A stretch of 64,000 nt of DNA, from the NCBI GenBank assembly GCA_963277665.1, contig OY728143.1:1119222110-1119286109 (forward strand). The letters are read 5' to 3'. Positions within the stretch are counted from its first letter, which is position 1, and each line of letters opens with the position of its first letter. Shown here piece after piece: positions 23,191 through 36,810 of the stretch. The notes beneath the pieces were generated by a model that made no database searches, was not told the DNA's origin, and saw only the letters and a list, made by a program, of their open reading frames with translations. The position numbers were made by a program, and so were the translations under genes. The DNA is from Viscum album. Taxonomy: Eukaryota; Streptophyta; Magnoliopsida; Santalales; Viscaceae.

Positions 23191-24544
23191 TTCTATCTCT
23201 ATATTTTATAAATTAAAATAAATAAATAAATATTTAATAAATTACAAATTTATATAATCATAAATATTATTAATTTAATTCAACCATGATAAAAATTATA
23301 GTAAAAAATATAAGCAATCAAATCATACACAGAAAACAAATCATTTACTGCGCGATATTTAACATTAACATGGAAGTATTAATATATAGTAAATAAAATG
23401 TCATAAGTAAATCATATATGGTATGATATATATATATATATATATGGTTTGTTAATATATTTATAATAAACACATATTTATTATAAATGAGGTTCTAATA
23501 TGTATAAATGAAGTTGAGTGTAACTGAAATGGATTTCTAGTCACCCGTTTCATTCTTAGATAAAAATGAAAATTCACCACTTCATTCATTTTTCAGGTGT
23601 ATATGTAACTACACTATGAAACTTAATATCAATAATATATTAATTTTCATGATTTATAATTTTTTATTTTATGTTATTTTTTGGGATTATAATTCAAAAT
23701 ATTGTTAAAGGAGTAAGAGATTTTCATCTTCCTTTTTCCATCAATGAGATTGAGGACATATTCATCGTGAGTTTATTTTATTTTGTGCGTATAATTCAAA
23801 TGAATTTAGTTTATTAAACTTATAAATAAAATTTTTTACTTAAATATTTATTTCATCATGTCAGGACCCCCTCCCCACAATGTGTACCCCTCCTGGGCAG
23901 GCAATGTGAGAAGGGAGATAATGACCCAGAGTCCCACCTCCAGTAGGCCCTAGGTTGGTGAGTCGCACCTAGGGTATAGTAACAAACAAATGGGAGGAAT
24001 TTCCCTCTAAGAGAACACATACAGAAGAGAGAGATAAGATAGACACCACTAAACTCTAACTTAGAACTAGAAATATAAAAGAAACCTAAGTGCACAAGTG
24101 GAATGTCATGCAAAAGTACTACAACAAAATGGAAAAAAACTGGAAGTTCCCAAAATAAAGTAAATACAGCAGCAACCCCAAGTCCAAAAAGCTCTTGAAA
24201 CCCCAATATAGTAGAATCCATCTTGATCTCCATCCTGCTCCAAGTGACCTAAATCAGTTTATATATACATAGGTTGAGTATAATAGTATACTCAGTAGGA
24301 CCCTCCCGAAAGCCTCTCATGTAAAAGTAAAGAAAGCATGCTAAAGCACAATGAACAACAAGTGAAACTAACTCATCACCTAGATAGGTATACTATGTTC
24401 CCAACCTCACCATGGCTACTCTCACCAAGTAACGCATACCAGAATATAGCATATAGTAAAAAATATCAAGGTTACCCTGCTACTACTTCCCCACTGGTTT
24501 GCCACTTTACCCCCACATCGCGCGTCCTAAGCATCTCTCAAAAA

Positions 24545-24800
24545 AAAGGATTTCCCGAAAACACTTGGGCATAGAACCACAATCTGTACCTCGTGCACCA
24601 AAAAGGCTTGCTCGCAAACACCTGGGCGAAACATCAAACCATCCTCACAACCAAAAGTAACCAGGTACTTTCTGGGAGCCACCACAGCTCGGATAACATG
24701 TATCATATGATGAGTATTATACCTCAAGCCATTACAGCCCATACACTGAGTAATGATCTACAAGCCATCACAACCTATACACGTTACACTTATAGTAGTC
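24545..24800. repeat. Short imperfect tandem repeats within the solo LTR
   Basis: AAACACTTGGGC/AAACACCTGGGC recur ~60 bp apart (24559, 24618). AAGCCATTACAGCCCATACAC and AAGCCATCACAACC-TATACAC recur ~45 bp apart (24726, 24763). Confidence 0.5.
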
Positions 24801-26754
24801 CATAGGATACTATATCCAGAATATGTGTGTGAATAACCACAATCCATTATAGACCTCTACAAACATATATGGGGAAAACTAACCACTGTGCCTAACAACA
24901 CATGTATCTACCAAGAGAAGAGAGTGGGGCAAGGGGGTAGTCATCCATGCATCCTCCCACTGAAATGTTGGGAAAAACACACCCTCGGGTCTTAGAATCT
25001 CTGGGGTGTTAGTTTCCCTTACTGACAGGGTGGAGTAGCATATAGAAACACAAAAAGTACAAAATATACTATGAATTACAACCACACTATGGGCATAACC
25101 TACTATTAGACACACTACAGCTAACGTCTCTCAGACTCTGAGCTGATACTTCTAAGACTAGGTATCCTATAAGCACACAACCATTTAAAGAGCTTTATTA
25201 TATTACTTCATTCCATTTTTATCAGTTACACTGTACATTAATTAATTCCTTAAACATTAGTTAACCATGAATAAATCCACATTAAATTTCATTTGCATCA
25301 CACCCAAAGTCCATTATCCCATTAAAAGATTGCAACCTCATCATTATGTTCCAGAAACCCCATCCCCATGGGTTAACACCATTTCATCAAACATTTTTTT
25401 ATAGAAACACCTTCCCATATTCTCAAGCATTCTAGAAAAGCATTATATGCTACTAACACAAGGGGATCATCACGGTGAGTAGACGTACTACCCATCGAGT
25501 CTTTTCCACCTATAGAAAGATCATAGACCCATTCCCCCTTCAGATGATAAACACGGAAAGCATGTGGCATACCCCGCGTGTCTTCGCCTCTTTCAGGAGA
25601 TGGGTAAGAAAGACCAGCTGCCTTGAGCAGTGGGTAAAAGTAAAGCCGATAAACAACCAAAGAACCAGAAAGAAACCAATAATCACAGCCATCCAATTCC
25701 ATCAACCCTGGTTTCCTCCCCGACACCCAAATGCATAATCCAATGCATCTCTTCGCACTAGGCATCATCCTCTTCCACAACCAAAAGGCCTCTATGCCCC
25801 CACTCATCACAAAAACCATCCCGGATCACATCACAACACAACCAGCAGGAAGGAAACTATCACATCAATTGGGATCTTTCCCCTTTAACAATTAAGAGGG
25901 TAACTCAAAACCCTTCAAAGAATTATCAATCAATCAAATCTTTAAACCATATTGAATTAACATATTTATAATCCATTGCTTCCAAAATCAGGAAGCTTAC
26001 CAGTAAGCTATCACAAATGATTAAACATGCTTACTACACCAATTTGATTAATCACAAATTAAAACAAGAACCAGATTCGTTTTCATGACTCTTTACCTTT
26101 GGCCCAAAAAATATCAATTAGTCCTGGTTTACGTGATTTACCAATTTCCATCAAGAATAACAGCTAAGAAAAGAAAGCAAAGATATCACACTATCTAGTA
26201 AAACAAGAAGCAATATCATATGATTGATAAAATTTATTTATCTGGTTCAAAATATTTATTATTTCAATTCCATTTACATACAGTGGGATAAAACATGATA
26301 ACGTATAGTTTCATGTAAAATAAAGATAAGCAACGAATCCCCTACCTCAATAGTTTTTTACGAAAACCCCATCATATGAAGAACGCGCAAGAAAGGCGGG
26401 TTGATTCTCCAAAGACCACCTTGGATATATGCTCTTACCAAGGCCAAGACCAAAGCTCATCAAATTTGGTGTCGACAGACTTATATCTACCCATAAAGGT
26501 TGTAGATATAAGAAACCGAGAGAAGAGGAGGAATAGATCTATGTAGATCTAAGAAACCAAACAAGAATGATCGCATACCTCAAGAAACCAGCTTCGATTA
26601 GCCAAGAGAAGACTTCGGATCACCTCCAAAATGATTGGGAGGGGTTCTCCTACCTTCAAGGAAGAGTAAACCCAAGTTGTGGTCGCTTAGGAGCTTAAAA
26701 GAGAAAGTTAGAGGCAAAACGGTTGAGACCCAAAATTTAAGGATCTAATTTATG

Positions 26755-26946
26755 TGCCTGCACGGTTTTCTCGAACGGTTAGAGAAACCATGCACTAACA
26801 GTGTGGTCGCTACTACCTATTCAACACTCCTCGCATAGTTAGGCCGCATGGTTAGACAAGTCGTGCACTAACCGTGCATTATCCACTACCACTAGGACCA
26901 ACCTCTCATGGTTTGGACGCACGGTTTATACAAACCGTGCGCCTCC
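26755..26946. repeat. Palindrome cluster in solo LTR U3
   Basis: GCACGGTTT and AAACCGTGC-type arms recur. There is a 9-bp-arm hairpin at 26921-26942 (loop ATAC), and a larger imperfect one at 26759-26794 whose arms are GCACGGTTTTCTC and GAGAAACCATGC. A diverged pair lies at ~26844-26880. All lie within 330 bp of the LTR start in the sense direction, i.e. in U3. Confidence 0.7.
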
Positions 26947-27080
26947 TGTGTGAAAGCTATAACCCTTTTGTTTTCCTTAAAAGTCCACCCAAACACACCC
27001 CAAGTCACCTTAACCTTCCAGACCACCTCTAACACTGTGTTTTCACAAATTAATAGATTGGAGAGGTCCAGGGCATTACA

Positions 27081-28900
27081 TATCATCTCTCTTTCATGGG
27101 TTTTATAGTTCAAAAGTTGCCACATCGGTAATGGAATTTTTTCTCAATTTTCCATTGTGATACATATGGTGATGTTATGCATCTCTCTTTTTATATGAGG
27201 TTTATAGAAAGCCCCTTCATAATTTTATATCATGATTTTTTTATACTCATGATATTTTATGATTCATTTAATGATATTCATTCATATGGATTACATTATA
27301 ATGTTTCCAAATTGGAAATAGTTTTATGTATTAATTTTATCATTTTTCTGGATTATTTATGATTATGCTTCCAATAATGAAATATTATGATATATCTTTC
27401 AATAAACCAATTAATATTATTATACTATGGCTATTTATTTATAATATATTTTCCCATCATTTTCATCTATTTATGTAACCATGAGTTAAAATATAATTGC
27501 TTTTTGAAAAAATGTCTTTTCATTTAAAAATCAATTTTTCTTCCAAAACCATGTTTTCTAAAAATGTTTTGGAAAATGGATTAAAATTATTCCGTTTATT
27601 TATTAAATACACTTTTATAAAGATTTACCTTTTTAAAAATATTTTTAAATTAATATTTATTTCTTTTTCTAAACAATTACTATTTTTCTTTTTCCAGAAA
27701 TGTGAAATGAATCTTTTTTTAGCATGTACAACATGAATGGAATTTCCTACTGTCAAATCCATAATTTTATTTTATTATTCCATTATAATTTTCATGTCTG
27801 TTTTCAAATAAAATTATTTTTTAAAAATATTATGTTATAATTAGTTTTTTTCATTTTACAAATGATAATTTCCTTATGAAATTTTTTAAATTAATTTAAT
27901 GAATTCTTTATAAGATATCAAGAAAACTATTTTCAAAATGATTATGGAGTTTTTAGTCTAATAAATTATTTTTAACAAAAATTTATCTTCCACATGAAAT
28001 TTTCTATGTGACCAGTCTTAAAAAATCAATCCCCATCTAAGATTTCATCCCTTAAAATGAATTATTCACTTTAATGGGTATGAACCATGGATATCATTAT
28101 TATTTATTATATGAATGGTTTATATTTTCAAAATATTAATTAAACCTATTTATATTAACAGTGTTATAACATGAAAAAAAATCTTATCAATACCCACATA
28201 TTTTCCATGGTTTAGGCTATGATAAAATGATTTCAAAAAGTATACCTTTTCTGTTTGTAATGTTATGATGAAATATATAGGAAACCAATTTCATTTCATC
28301 GATTATGATTTGATGAATGTCTTAATATCTTGGGGAACACATATTTGTGATTCCAAATTATGTGACTTGTGAGACCTATATGTCTCTATACTGAATTGGG
28401 TAATGATTAATTTCAAATGAGATTAAAGGGTACAGAATTGGTTTTCCAAATCCCGAAATAGGGTGAATGGGAGGTCATCCCAAGAATGAAGAAACTACAT
28501 GGGTGGTTATCCAATGTATCGCATGTTATAAATGTGTGGGTGGGTATCCTTGACATAAGAATTTGTATCCTCATATGTATTCTGCAAATCTATGTCTTAT
28601 AATAATTTTACTCCATCAAAGATCATGTTTATTGTTTCCCTTATGATTCATGTCTTATGAACTTCCAAATATTATGACTTTAATCAAGATTACTTCCATT
28701 AATATAATGGGAATAGTCTTCAAATGTAATGATCATGTTCTCATACCCTTATTCTCATAATATTCTTAATTATCTCCCTCATTTAGCCTTTTGGAGAATC
28801 TATGATCACCCTTTATTATATTTGATTTCAAATGGATATGAATATAGTATTTATGTTTTGTATTTATAGAAATAGTATGTAAGGGTAAGATATTTATGGG
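27081..28900 (+). repeat. LTR A, second part
   Basis: Continues LTR A after the solo LTR. It matches LTRs B and C: ACTCATGATATTTTA (~27247), CATTTCATCGATTATGAT (~28293), the GAGACCTATAT..TTGGGTAATGATT block (~28370) and the ATGTTCTCATACCC block (~28736). The last block also aligns, reversed, with element 4 LTR sequence. The 3' limit is uncertain by ~100 bp. The open frames at 27177-27362 and 27497-27736 are AT-rich LTR sequence. Confidence 0.65.
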
Positions 28901-29049
28901 GGAATTTATTATCTTTTAGGAATTAAGATGATTTTGTTCAAGGCACTAAACCATTTTAGTCCCAAGTTTTGTGTTTGAGTAATGTAATGACTATTCCCCT
29001 AAAAATTTTAAAATATATGTATATGAATAGTTTGCCACAATATCTCTTC
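28901..29049. other. Junction between LTR A and LTR B
   Basis: About 150 bp that could not be assigned to either LTR. LTR B begins here without its U3, so this is probably a deletion or recombination junction. No gene seen. Confidence 0.4.
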
Positions 29050-32000
29050 CTAGAAGTCATATTTTGGACATAAATCTAACCTCTATTGGTTTTTAGTGAA
29101 AACCTTAAGTGGATGCTTGAAGAAGAGGTAATTTTCATCAATGAACATTTTTGTTTTTTTCTACTTCCACAAACATTAATGAATATTATAACATGATGAT
29201 ATAATATCTTTAGTATCTCCCATATACATAGATGTTGTTATTTTAAGGGCATGACTTACAACCTTCTCCACTTAATGAAAATTAGATACAAAGTCATCAT
29301 TCAGGTGTACAGTGGTATATAACCTCATGAACGAATGCTAAGAGTTTTCCCATTACCTCTTATGATGGTTGGTAATGATGATGTATATATAGTGTATATA
29401 TGATATTTATAACATAATTATACTTATTTAAAAATTATTTGAAAAATTATTTTTTATATTACATTCCATTGGGTATTTGATAATGTCATTCATGTGTACG
29501 ATGTACTACAACCTTCTGAAGCAATGTTATTTCTTTTACTAACCCATTACATAGATGAAAATAAGTATATATATATATATATATATTTATCTGATATAAA
29601 TAAAATAATTAAGATATTAATGAAATATTTATCATTATTAAACGAAAATATATCAATTTATTTGTTAAATGTTTGCTTGCTGAAGGATGATAACATCGTT
29701 CGTGTGTGTGTGGACTACCGCCTTCATAAAGCAATGTAACTCACTTTTCATCAATACATCAAAATGATGAAATTTATAATTATATTTAAAGAATTGATAT
29801 GAAATTTATTATATTAGGACCATTACTGAATGATAAAATATTACTTATTTAATTTCATTAATGGTCGTTGAAAAATGGGAATGTTTCTTATCGGTACAAA
29901 CGACCTACAGTCTCCATAATCATAACGTACTTCAATTATCAATAATATCATTCTTTAGTGATATTGAAAGTATAATTGATGTATAAAACTTTAAATTATT
30001 TCATGATTATTATTCGAGATATATTATGGAACCATTATAAATGTAAGGGGACTAAAAAATAAAAAATAAAAACATATATAATAGGAAAAGTTGTTATTAC
30101 CCAAAACATGACTTTAATATGGAATTGCTAAAAACAGATAATAAATGGACATAATTAAATCATATATGGTAATATTTATACATATAATAATAATTTATAT
30201 ATAATATATTAATAATAAACTTATATTTATTATATAAGAGGTTTGAATGTGTATGAGAGAAGTGAAGACATATGATAAGTGTTTTTCTCAATTGTTTTCA
30301 TTAGACCAATGCTATGTTATAAACATATAATTTTTTATGATGTGTATATAAAACCCATTTGACATATAATATCTCGAAATTAAATATACTCATGATATTT
30401 TAAATATCATTTTATTCTATTCCTTTATGGGTATTATGTGTCAACGTCACTATAGTAGTAAATATTTTGTTACAGTCTAATATTTTATCGTGAATGTTTA
30501 TGATTATGTTTATGAAGATAAAATATAAGGATACATATATCAAGAAAAAAATTAATGTTATTATCATATAGTTAATAATGCTTTTTTCAGGTAATAGTAC
30601 AATTTTTTCTTTATTGGTTAATTACAAAAACATATAATTTTTAAGAAAATATAACTTTATTTCTTTCATATATCAAAAACCTGTGTTCTTCCAAAATAAT
30701 GTTTTCTAAAAAAATTAAACAAAATTTATCTTTTTTATAATATTTTATTTATGACATTTTTCCCATATTTTTTTAATTTTTTTTTGGTAATTGAATATTC
30801 AAATTAATTTGAAAATAAATCCCTTTTTGGTTTTACTGAAAATAGAAAAAGAATCATTATGTTTAACATGTAGAAATGAATAGTATTTCTCATATACATG
30901 TCTAATAATGTATTTCTATCATTCATAACAATTTTTCAAATTTTCTTTAAAATAAAATTTTTTGTTTTATATTTGGCAAATTTTTAGATTTTATATTAAT
31001 AATTTCAAAGTGAAAATTTTTTTGAACCTTTTTAATTTTTTTTAAATTTACATATGATATTTTCTTTAAGAAATGGTTCAAATGGGTTTGAATTATTTCT
31101 CTACAAGATTAAAAACTAATTTTCAATGAAAATTATTTACCAATTTTTTAAATTTTTTGTTTTAAAATTTTATTTTTAAAGAAATTTTATCTTTCTCATG
31201 AGTCATTACAAGACATTTGTCTTTCAAAATCACTTTATATCAAAGATAACATCAATTGATATAACATATTTTTTGTGGGTGTGGACCAGAGATAACATTC
31301 ATATTATTTCTTTGAATTTTTTATATTTATGGGTACACGATATTTATAAAACATACTTCTCCTCCACGGGTTATACAATTATAAAATGTTTATGAAACCC
31401 CCTTATTTTCCTGGATTATACTATGTTTAAATGTCGAAATTATGATTAAAACATTCCTTGGGTCATCAGTTATGATATGATTAAATGTTTATTACACATA
31501 TTTCATTTCATAAGTTATGATATGGTGAATATTTTATGATCTTATTCAACACATATTTATGATTTTAATTATGTTATGGTTATTATATTATAACTAATGT
31601 TTTTTTTCATGAAAAAAACCAGGACATCGGTTATCTTATAACGAAGGATAATAGTTACATTATGACCAACGATGGTGGTTAAATTATTACCAAAGATATG
31701 TGGGACCCATATCGACCTCCAAGGAATTTGGTAAATATTTTCATATCATGATATAAGTAGGGGTAAAATGAGGTGCGAACTCGATTCAGTAGGGACTTTT
31801 TCCACTATAATGGTCATGGGATTCAACCTTAACTAATATGATGTTTTGGGGATTGAACCCATTTCACTGTGATTAAAATAGAAAACCTTGAGTTTGGATC
31901 TGTGTCCCTCCAAGGAGGTTTGTCATACCATAGAGTTCCCTGATTAGTTTTCACAATGATCCTTGACTACTAAAGAATGTGTTATATATGATAATCTATT

Positions 32001-32383
32001 TGACAGAATTTTGAGTCTTATTTTAATATTAATCTCTCAGGAATTGTGTTATTTTATTTAATTATGATATATATATTATAAAATGGAAATATTTATGACA
32101 TTACTCTAGGTTATGATCTTTAATATTAAGTGTATAGATCGAAAATGTTAGGATCCTATTCACAAAACCCTTATGTTTATGTTTTTCTTATGTATCTCCA
32201 TTTTTACCCTTAATTAGGATCTTAGATCACGCATTCTTATGCTTCCATTCACCTAGTCATGAAGAACTTTTTTTGTTGGATATGTATATGAAGAGCTCAA
32301 AATTGGATGATCATTATTTGAACCCATGAAGGTCATTCACTATATTAGAATTTTATGTTCCAAGATTCAAAAGGCCCTAAGAT
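29050..32383 (+). repeat. LTR B (element 5 5' LTR), first part
   Basis: Starts inside the LTR: TTTTGGACATAAATCTAACC at ~29072 matches LTR A ~22552. The U3 and TATA region (~1.4 kb) are missing. It includes the GAAGAAGAGGTAAT motif at 29119-29132 and runs to the AAGAT target site of element 4 (32379-32383). Open frames 29494-29739 and 31198-31395 are LTR sequence. Confidence 0.7.
29270..29940 (+). repeat. CG-rich core repeat array, four copies (LTR B)
   Basis: Cores near 29290, 29487, 29690 and 29888, spaced 197-203 bp. The third reads TCGTTCGTGTGTGTGTGGAC followed by TACCGCC and GCAATGTAACTC. The most regular array in the window. Confidence 0.78.
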
Positions 32384-33984
32384 TATAACGACCAATACTT
32401 TACATAAATTGTTATTACTTCAGGGTTGAAACACACTTATTACAACATATAACAAAACCAGGAAAGGACCGTATAGGTATAGAGTCTTTAGAAACTGGGA
32501 AATATAAACAACTGGTTCATAGAGCATCTATTTTGCCTCCCATTTATTTCAACATATCTAGAGTCCCTTTTGGCATATCCTACTTAATAACCTTCTTCCT
32601 GACCTGGGGAAATAAAACATACAAAATGGTGAGCTCAAATTCTCAGTAAGGGTAAAAAAAGAAATATCAATCACATCATATACATAAGAACATATCTATT
32701 GGAAATCTTAACCTGCAAAAGAGATCATAATTTCATAACATGGGATAAATCATAGTAGTGAAATGTAATCTCAATAATCATAACTTAAAACATGAAACTT
32801 TGTGGCATACACACATAATCATAGAGAATCATTTCTTATTAGTCAAGTCTCATTTCCAAGACTATCTTAGTGGACAAAGTCCATTTCTAAACCGAGTTCA
32901 TTCGTCATTTCAGTCCTGTTTCACTGAACCGGATTAACCTGCCGTTCCAGCCATGTCTATCTCATGAGATATAAAATCTTTACCCAATGCATTGGAGGGA
33001 GATATAGGTCCCACCCATCTCATAATGATACCATTATTATGTGTTCCACAAAATCATAAACCATACATCATAGAATAACCCAGGTAATAAAAATGGGATT
33101 CTTAAACATCATGACATCATAAAACAATTCATATAAGATAATGGAATTCATAAAAATAATTCCATCAAAAAATAATCAAATCAATTTAATAATAGAGATA
33201 GAAACAAAACCCTTTATTATCATAGATGGAAAATAATTTTGATAAAACACTTGAACTCCATTCTTGACGAAAATATCCTTTCTACTTAAAAAGCACTTTT
33301 CATTTCTTAACATGTCATACAATTCTAAACTAAAAGAAGTTGATTAAAAATAAACCTGAAAACTTGTAAAGGAATCTTCTTGGAAATAATGTTTCAAAAA
33401 TCCGTTCATGTCGTATAAGTTAAAAAACATTCTTCTCGTACTTTTGTCGGAAAAGTCAAAAAGTACCTAGTACGAAAAACGACAAAAGATTCCTTTCATA
33501 TCTTTTACTAAAAACTCACCAAAGGGAAAAATAGGATTTAAAAAATTGTATGTGGATGGAAATAATATTACATATTGAGGAAACATGGATGTGGATGATA
33601 AAATACACCCCAATAAATTCCAAGGTATAAACAATCTCGGATAAAAATGAGATTGTGATATTTCCCTTACCTTAGGTCTGATTTGCTTCGTAAGTGTCTA
33701 AACCTCTTGTATAATGATTTAAATAATATTATTGGCTTATTCCAGAATCATAATTATTTTTATGGTATCATATATGTTCATATTCTTAGCTTTTTATTAG
33801 TAATATTTCATTATTACTTGTTATTCGGGTGTTTATTACTTTTTGTTCTTATGTGTGTTTTGTCAAATAAATTCTTATTCTTCTTTTTAGTTTATAGATA
33901 CCTCATTTACAAAATGGTATTAGTGTAATATATATCATATTAATTCTTTCAATTCATTTATATATTCATTATGCAATGAAGATC

Positions 33985-34250
33985 ATGTAGAATGAGTCGC
34001 ATCGCATCATGGAGACGGTATTCCGTACGTACGCATGACCAATGATATCGTTCCCATGATCATGAAATTATAACGGAGTGTATATATACTATTTCATAAT
34101 CAATATCACTTTACAATAATCATATATAGTTATTATTTACACCATTATACACATCCAAGTAAGGTGGTGGTGGAAAATAGATTACACCACGGTGTGGAGA
34201 CGGTATTCCGTACGTACGCGTGCGCGGTGATTTTGTTTTCCATAGGATGG
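33985..34250 (-). repeat. CG-rich core repeat array, two copies (element 4 3' LTR)
   Basis: Cores near 33993 and 34183 (190 bp apart). Both contain the same GAGACGGTATTCCGTACG stretch. They are the best preserved copies of the core in the window. Confidence 0.85.
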
Positions 34251-34562
34251 ATAGATGGTGAAATAGGGTTGTTTCATACTTATAATAACATATAATTATA
34301 TGGGTGATACTTATGTTATTACTTAATAATGAAACAACTAATGAAGAAGAAGTGGAAGAATAAAAAAGATGAATGAATCGATAACGGACATTACCTCTTC
34401 TTTGAAGCGTCTCTTTGAGACTTCCTCTTAGGGAAATAAAATTGGTCTTTGAAGAGGACCAGGACCTCTATTATGTTTCTAGGGAAGTGGAGAAGAGAAT
34501 TTTTCAGGGGTTTGTCGAGCTTGAAGGCTCAAAGTGGTGTGAGGAAAAGAGGGAGGAGGTGC

Positions 34563-34574
34563 CCTTTTATAAGG
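34563..34574 (-). promoter_or_regulatory. TATA box of element 4 3' LTR
   Basis: The plus strand CCCTTTTATAAGGG is near-palindromic and reads CCCTTATAAAAGGG on the sense strand. A G/A-rich strand flanks it. ATTACCTCTTC (sense GAAGAGGTAAT) begins ~166 bp downstream in sense at ~34400. Confidence 0.65.
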
Positions 34575-36203
34575 GAGGAGAGGAGAAACTTTGGAAAAAC
34601 TAAAATTATTATTTTATTATAAAGTCATATTCGGTTTTAAATAACTAAAAATTGATTTATATAGAAGATAAGGTGGGGATGGGTCGCAATCCTCTCATCC
34701 AATAGAATTTAGACAAGTTTAGGTCATTATATTAACCTTATTATTTAGTTTTAACTCTTAGTTAATTAGATTGACATTTACCATGTCACATTGAATTTTT
34801 ATATTATATAGTTAATAAACTTACAATATACATCCAAGTTACCCCCAAGTGGTCCATTAATGATACACCTATCATGGTATAAGTATCTTGGTCGAACCAT
34901 ATATTTTTAGGAATATAATAACAATTAATAATATAATAATTTTTTTAAAAACTATTTTATGTCAATTTTGACACTATTTAGTAGTATATTTTTTTGAAAA
35001 TCATAACAGAATTATTAATTAGAAAAAAGTAAATTAAATCAATACTAACATGTCATATTAACCTATAAAATTAGTGTAATTCATAAAAAGGCTCAAATTA
35101 CATTTATTTGGGTATTTATAACATCAATTATGTCAATATTTCATTAATAAGATAATTACTGCATCATCTTTGTGTAATAAATAAATTAAATTATTTAATG
35201 TCTAAGAATTAAAAAAAATACCATTATGTATTAAATCTATTTATATTTCTAATTAATATTTATATTCTAATTTATCTCATGTATAACACTATATTAAAAA
35301 TTATTGACTTATTAAACTTTGATTTTAACTATTTTAACCCTTCTTTAAATAAATTAATAATAAATGTCTTAATCTAATCCAAGTGAGCCTAAATGGTCAT
35401 ATTTTATTCCTAAGGTTGTTTCGGGTCAGATTACACTTATCCAATATAATTAGGACATGTCTTAGGGTAAAAATAATGTCATTTTTACTCTTAATTACCT
35501 TATTTACTTTTAACCGTGGTAAATAAAAGTAAAAAGTTACTATTCACCAAACAAAATTCATCTCATTGAACCACATTTTACTTTCTGACATTAACCGTTT
35601 ATCTTGGGTTTTTGAAATTTTACTCACAGAAGAGGTAAAATTACGTTTTATGTAAATTTGCAAATTCTCCTAGGAGGTGTGTAAAAGACGGTGAAAAGTT
35701 CAATAAAATTTTTATATATCTAAAATGATTATAAAATGACTCCAATGAATTACATTGAACTTATATAGGTATTATGTATCAATTTTTACCTAAAATAAAT
35801 TTAAATAAAATAAAAAAATTATTTAAATAAAAAGTTGGTTTTTAAATAGTGACCCAGTGTTTTCACTATTCATCAAAAATTGAAAGTTTTCAGAAAAATA
35901 CCAAAATTTCACCCTAGGCTAATTTCGATATTCCAAATCCCAAAATGAAGTCCATTTTGAAAAATAAAATTTTTAGAATTTCAAAATGTGGTTATTACTA
36001 CTCATAACGGCTAGTTTTAATAATATTTTAATAGCATATCGTTGTTTAGTGAAACTCGGTATTGCGTACGACGCAAGCTATCGAGGAAGCCTGAGTTTGC
36101 ATGTAAAGCAAGACAAGCTAGTGGTGTGTATAGGGAAAGATTACTTTGATGATTTATATAACATAAAAACAAAATATTTCTTATAAAAGTCTCGAGTGTT
36201 ACA

Positions 36204-36217
36204 TTCTACCCCCCTTA
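36204..36217 (-). other. Element 4 polypurine tract
   Basis: The minus strand AAGGGGGGTAGAA sits directly before the LTR start TGTAACAC. Confidence 0.88.
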
Positions 36218-36242
36218 AAATGAATTTCGCCCTCGAAATTCG

Positions 36243-36810
36243 TCACTTTGTAACAAACAGATGAGGATACCTCTCCCTAATCATATCCTCGAGCTCCAAT
36301 GTAGCTTCTTCTAATTGGTGGTTCATCCATAAAACATTTACTAAGAAAGTGGTCTTGTTCCATATGACTTTTTCACTACGATCGAGAATCTCTATTGGCT
36401 GTTCTTCATAAGAAAGATCTTGTTCTAGCGGTACAACTTTTGAGATGAGTACATGTGAAGGATCAGGTATGTATTTTCTCAGGAGAGATACATGGAACAC
36501 ATCGTGAACTTGAGAGAGATTAGGTGGAAGTTCCAATCAGTAAGCTACCTTCCCAACACGATGCAGTATTTCGAAAGGACTGATATATCTAGGGCTCAAC
36601 TTTCCCTTCTTTCCAAATCTCATGACCCTCTTCCAGGGAGATATTCGTAAGAACACTTTATCACCCACTTCAAACTCTAAGTCTTTTCTTCGGTTGTCGG
36701 CATAACTTTTTTGTCGACTCTAAGCTGCTATTATGTGTTGTTGAATAGATCTGACCTTTTCTTCCATCTCATCAACAAATATCAGTTCCTAATAGCTTTC
36801 ATTCCCCAAC
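36243..36810 (-). pseudogene. Element 4 integrase C-terminus and chromodomain
   Basis: Minus-strand reading runs from the FEVGDKVFLRISPWK block (~36650-36690) through QVHDVFHVSLLRKYIPDPS to a chromodomain: PIEILDRSEKVI, then VLWMNHQLEEATLELED and RERYPHLF, ending at 36243. Order and motifs are typical of Tekay/Del chromoviruses. Only a few stops occur (near 36540, 36720 and 36792). Confidence 0.88.

Larger units (their letters stand above)
21122..23858 (+). repeat. LTR A (element 3 3' LTR), first part
   Basis: Begins TGTAACACAAGG directly after the G8A tract. It aligns with LTR C (47311 on) through the TATA region, the GAAGAGGTA motif and the core array. It breaks at 23858, where a solo LTR is inserted, and resumes at 27081. 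Total LTR length without the insert is about 4.55 kb. Confidence 0.75.
23859..27080 (-). mobile_element. Solo LTR of a different gypsy-like family, 3.2 kb
   Basis: Sense is the minus strand: it starts TGTAATGCCCTGGACC at 27080 and ends GGTCCTGACA at 23859. It is flanked by CATCA (23854-23858) and TATCA (27081-27085), a 5-bp target duplication with one change. It is GC-richer than its host and splits LTR A cleanly. A likely TATA (TGTATATATAAAC on minus, ~24256-24268) lies ~400 bp from the LTR end. Open frames inside (25373-25819 -, 23856-24233 -, others) have no recognisable domain and are treated as incidental. It probably formed by LTR-LTR recombination. Confidence 0.8.
32384..36203 (-). repeat. 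Element 4 3' LTR
   Basis: The minus strand starts TGTAACACTCGAGAC at 36203 and ends ...GGTCGTTATA at 32384. The left edge abuts AAGAT, the right edge abuts the polypurine tract. Open frames 33683-33928, 34415-34603 and 35986-36186 fall within the LTR and are not regarded as genes. Confidence 0.93.

Noticed and set aside
25373..25819. The 148-codon minus frame in the solo LTR as a gene
   Set aside because: It lies in an LTR with clear edges, has no recognisable domain and overlaps other-frame openings, as expected in GC-richer noncoding sequence.
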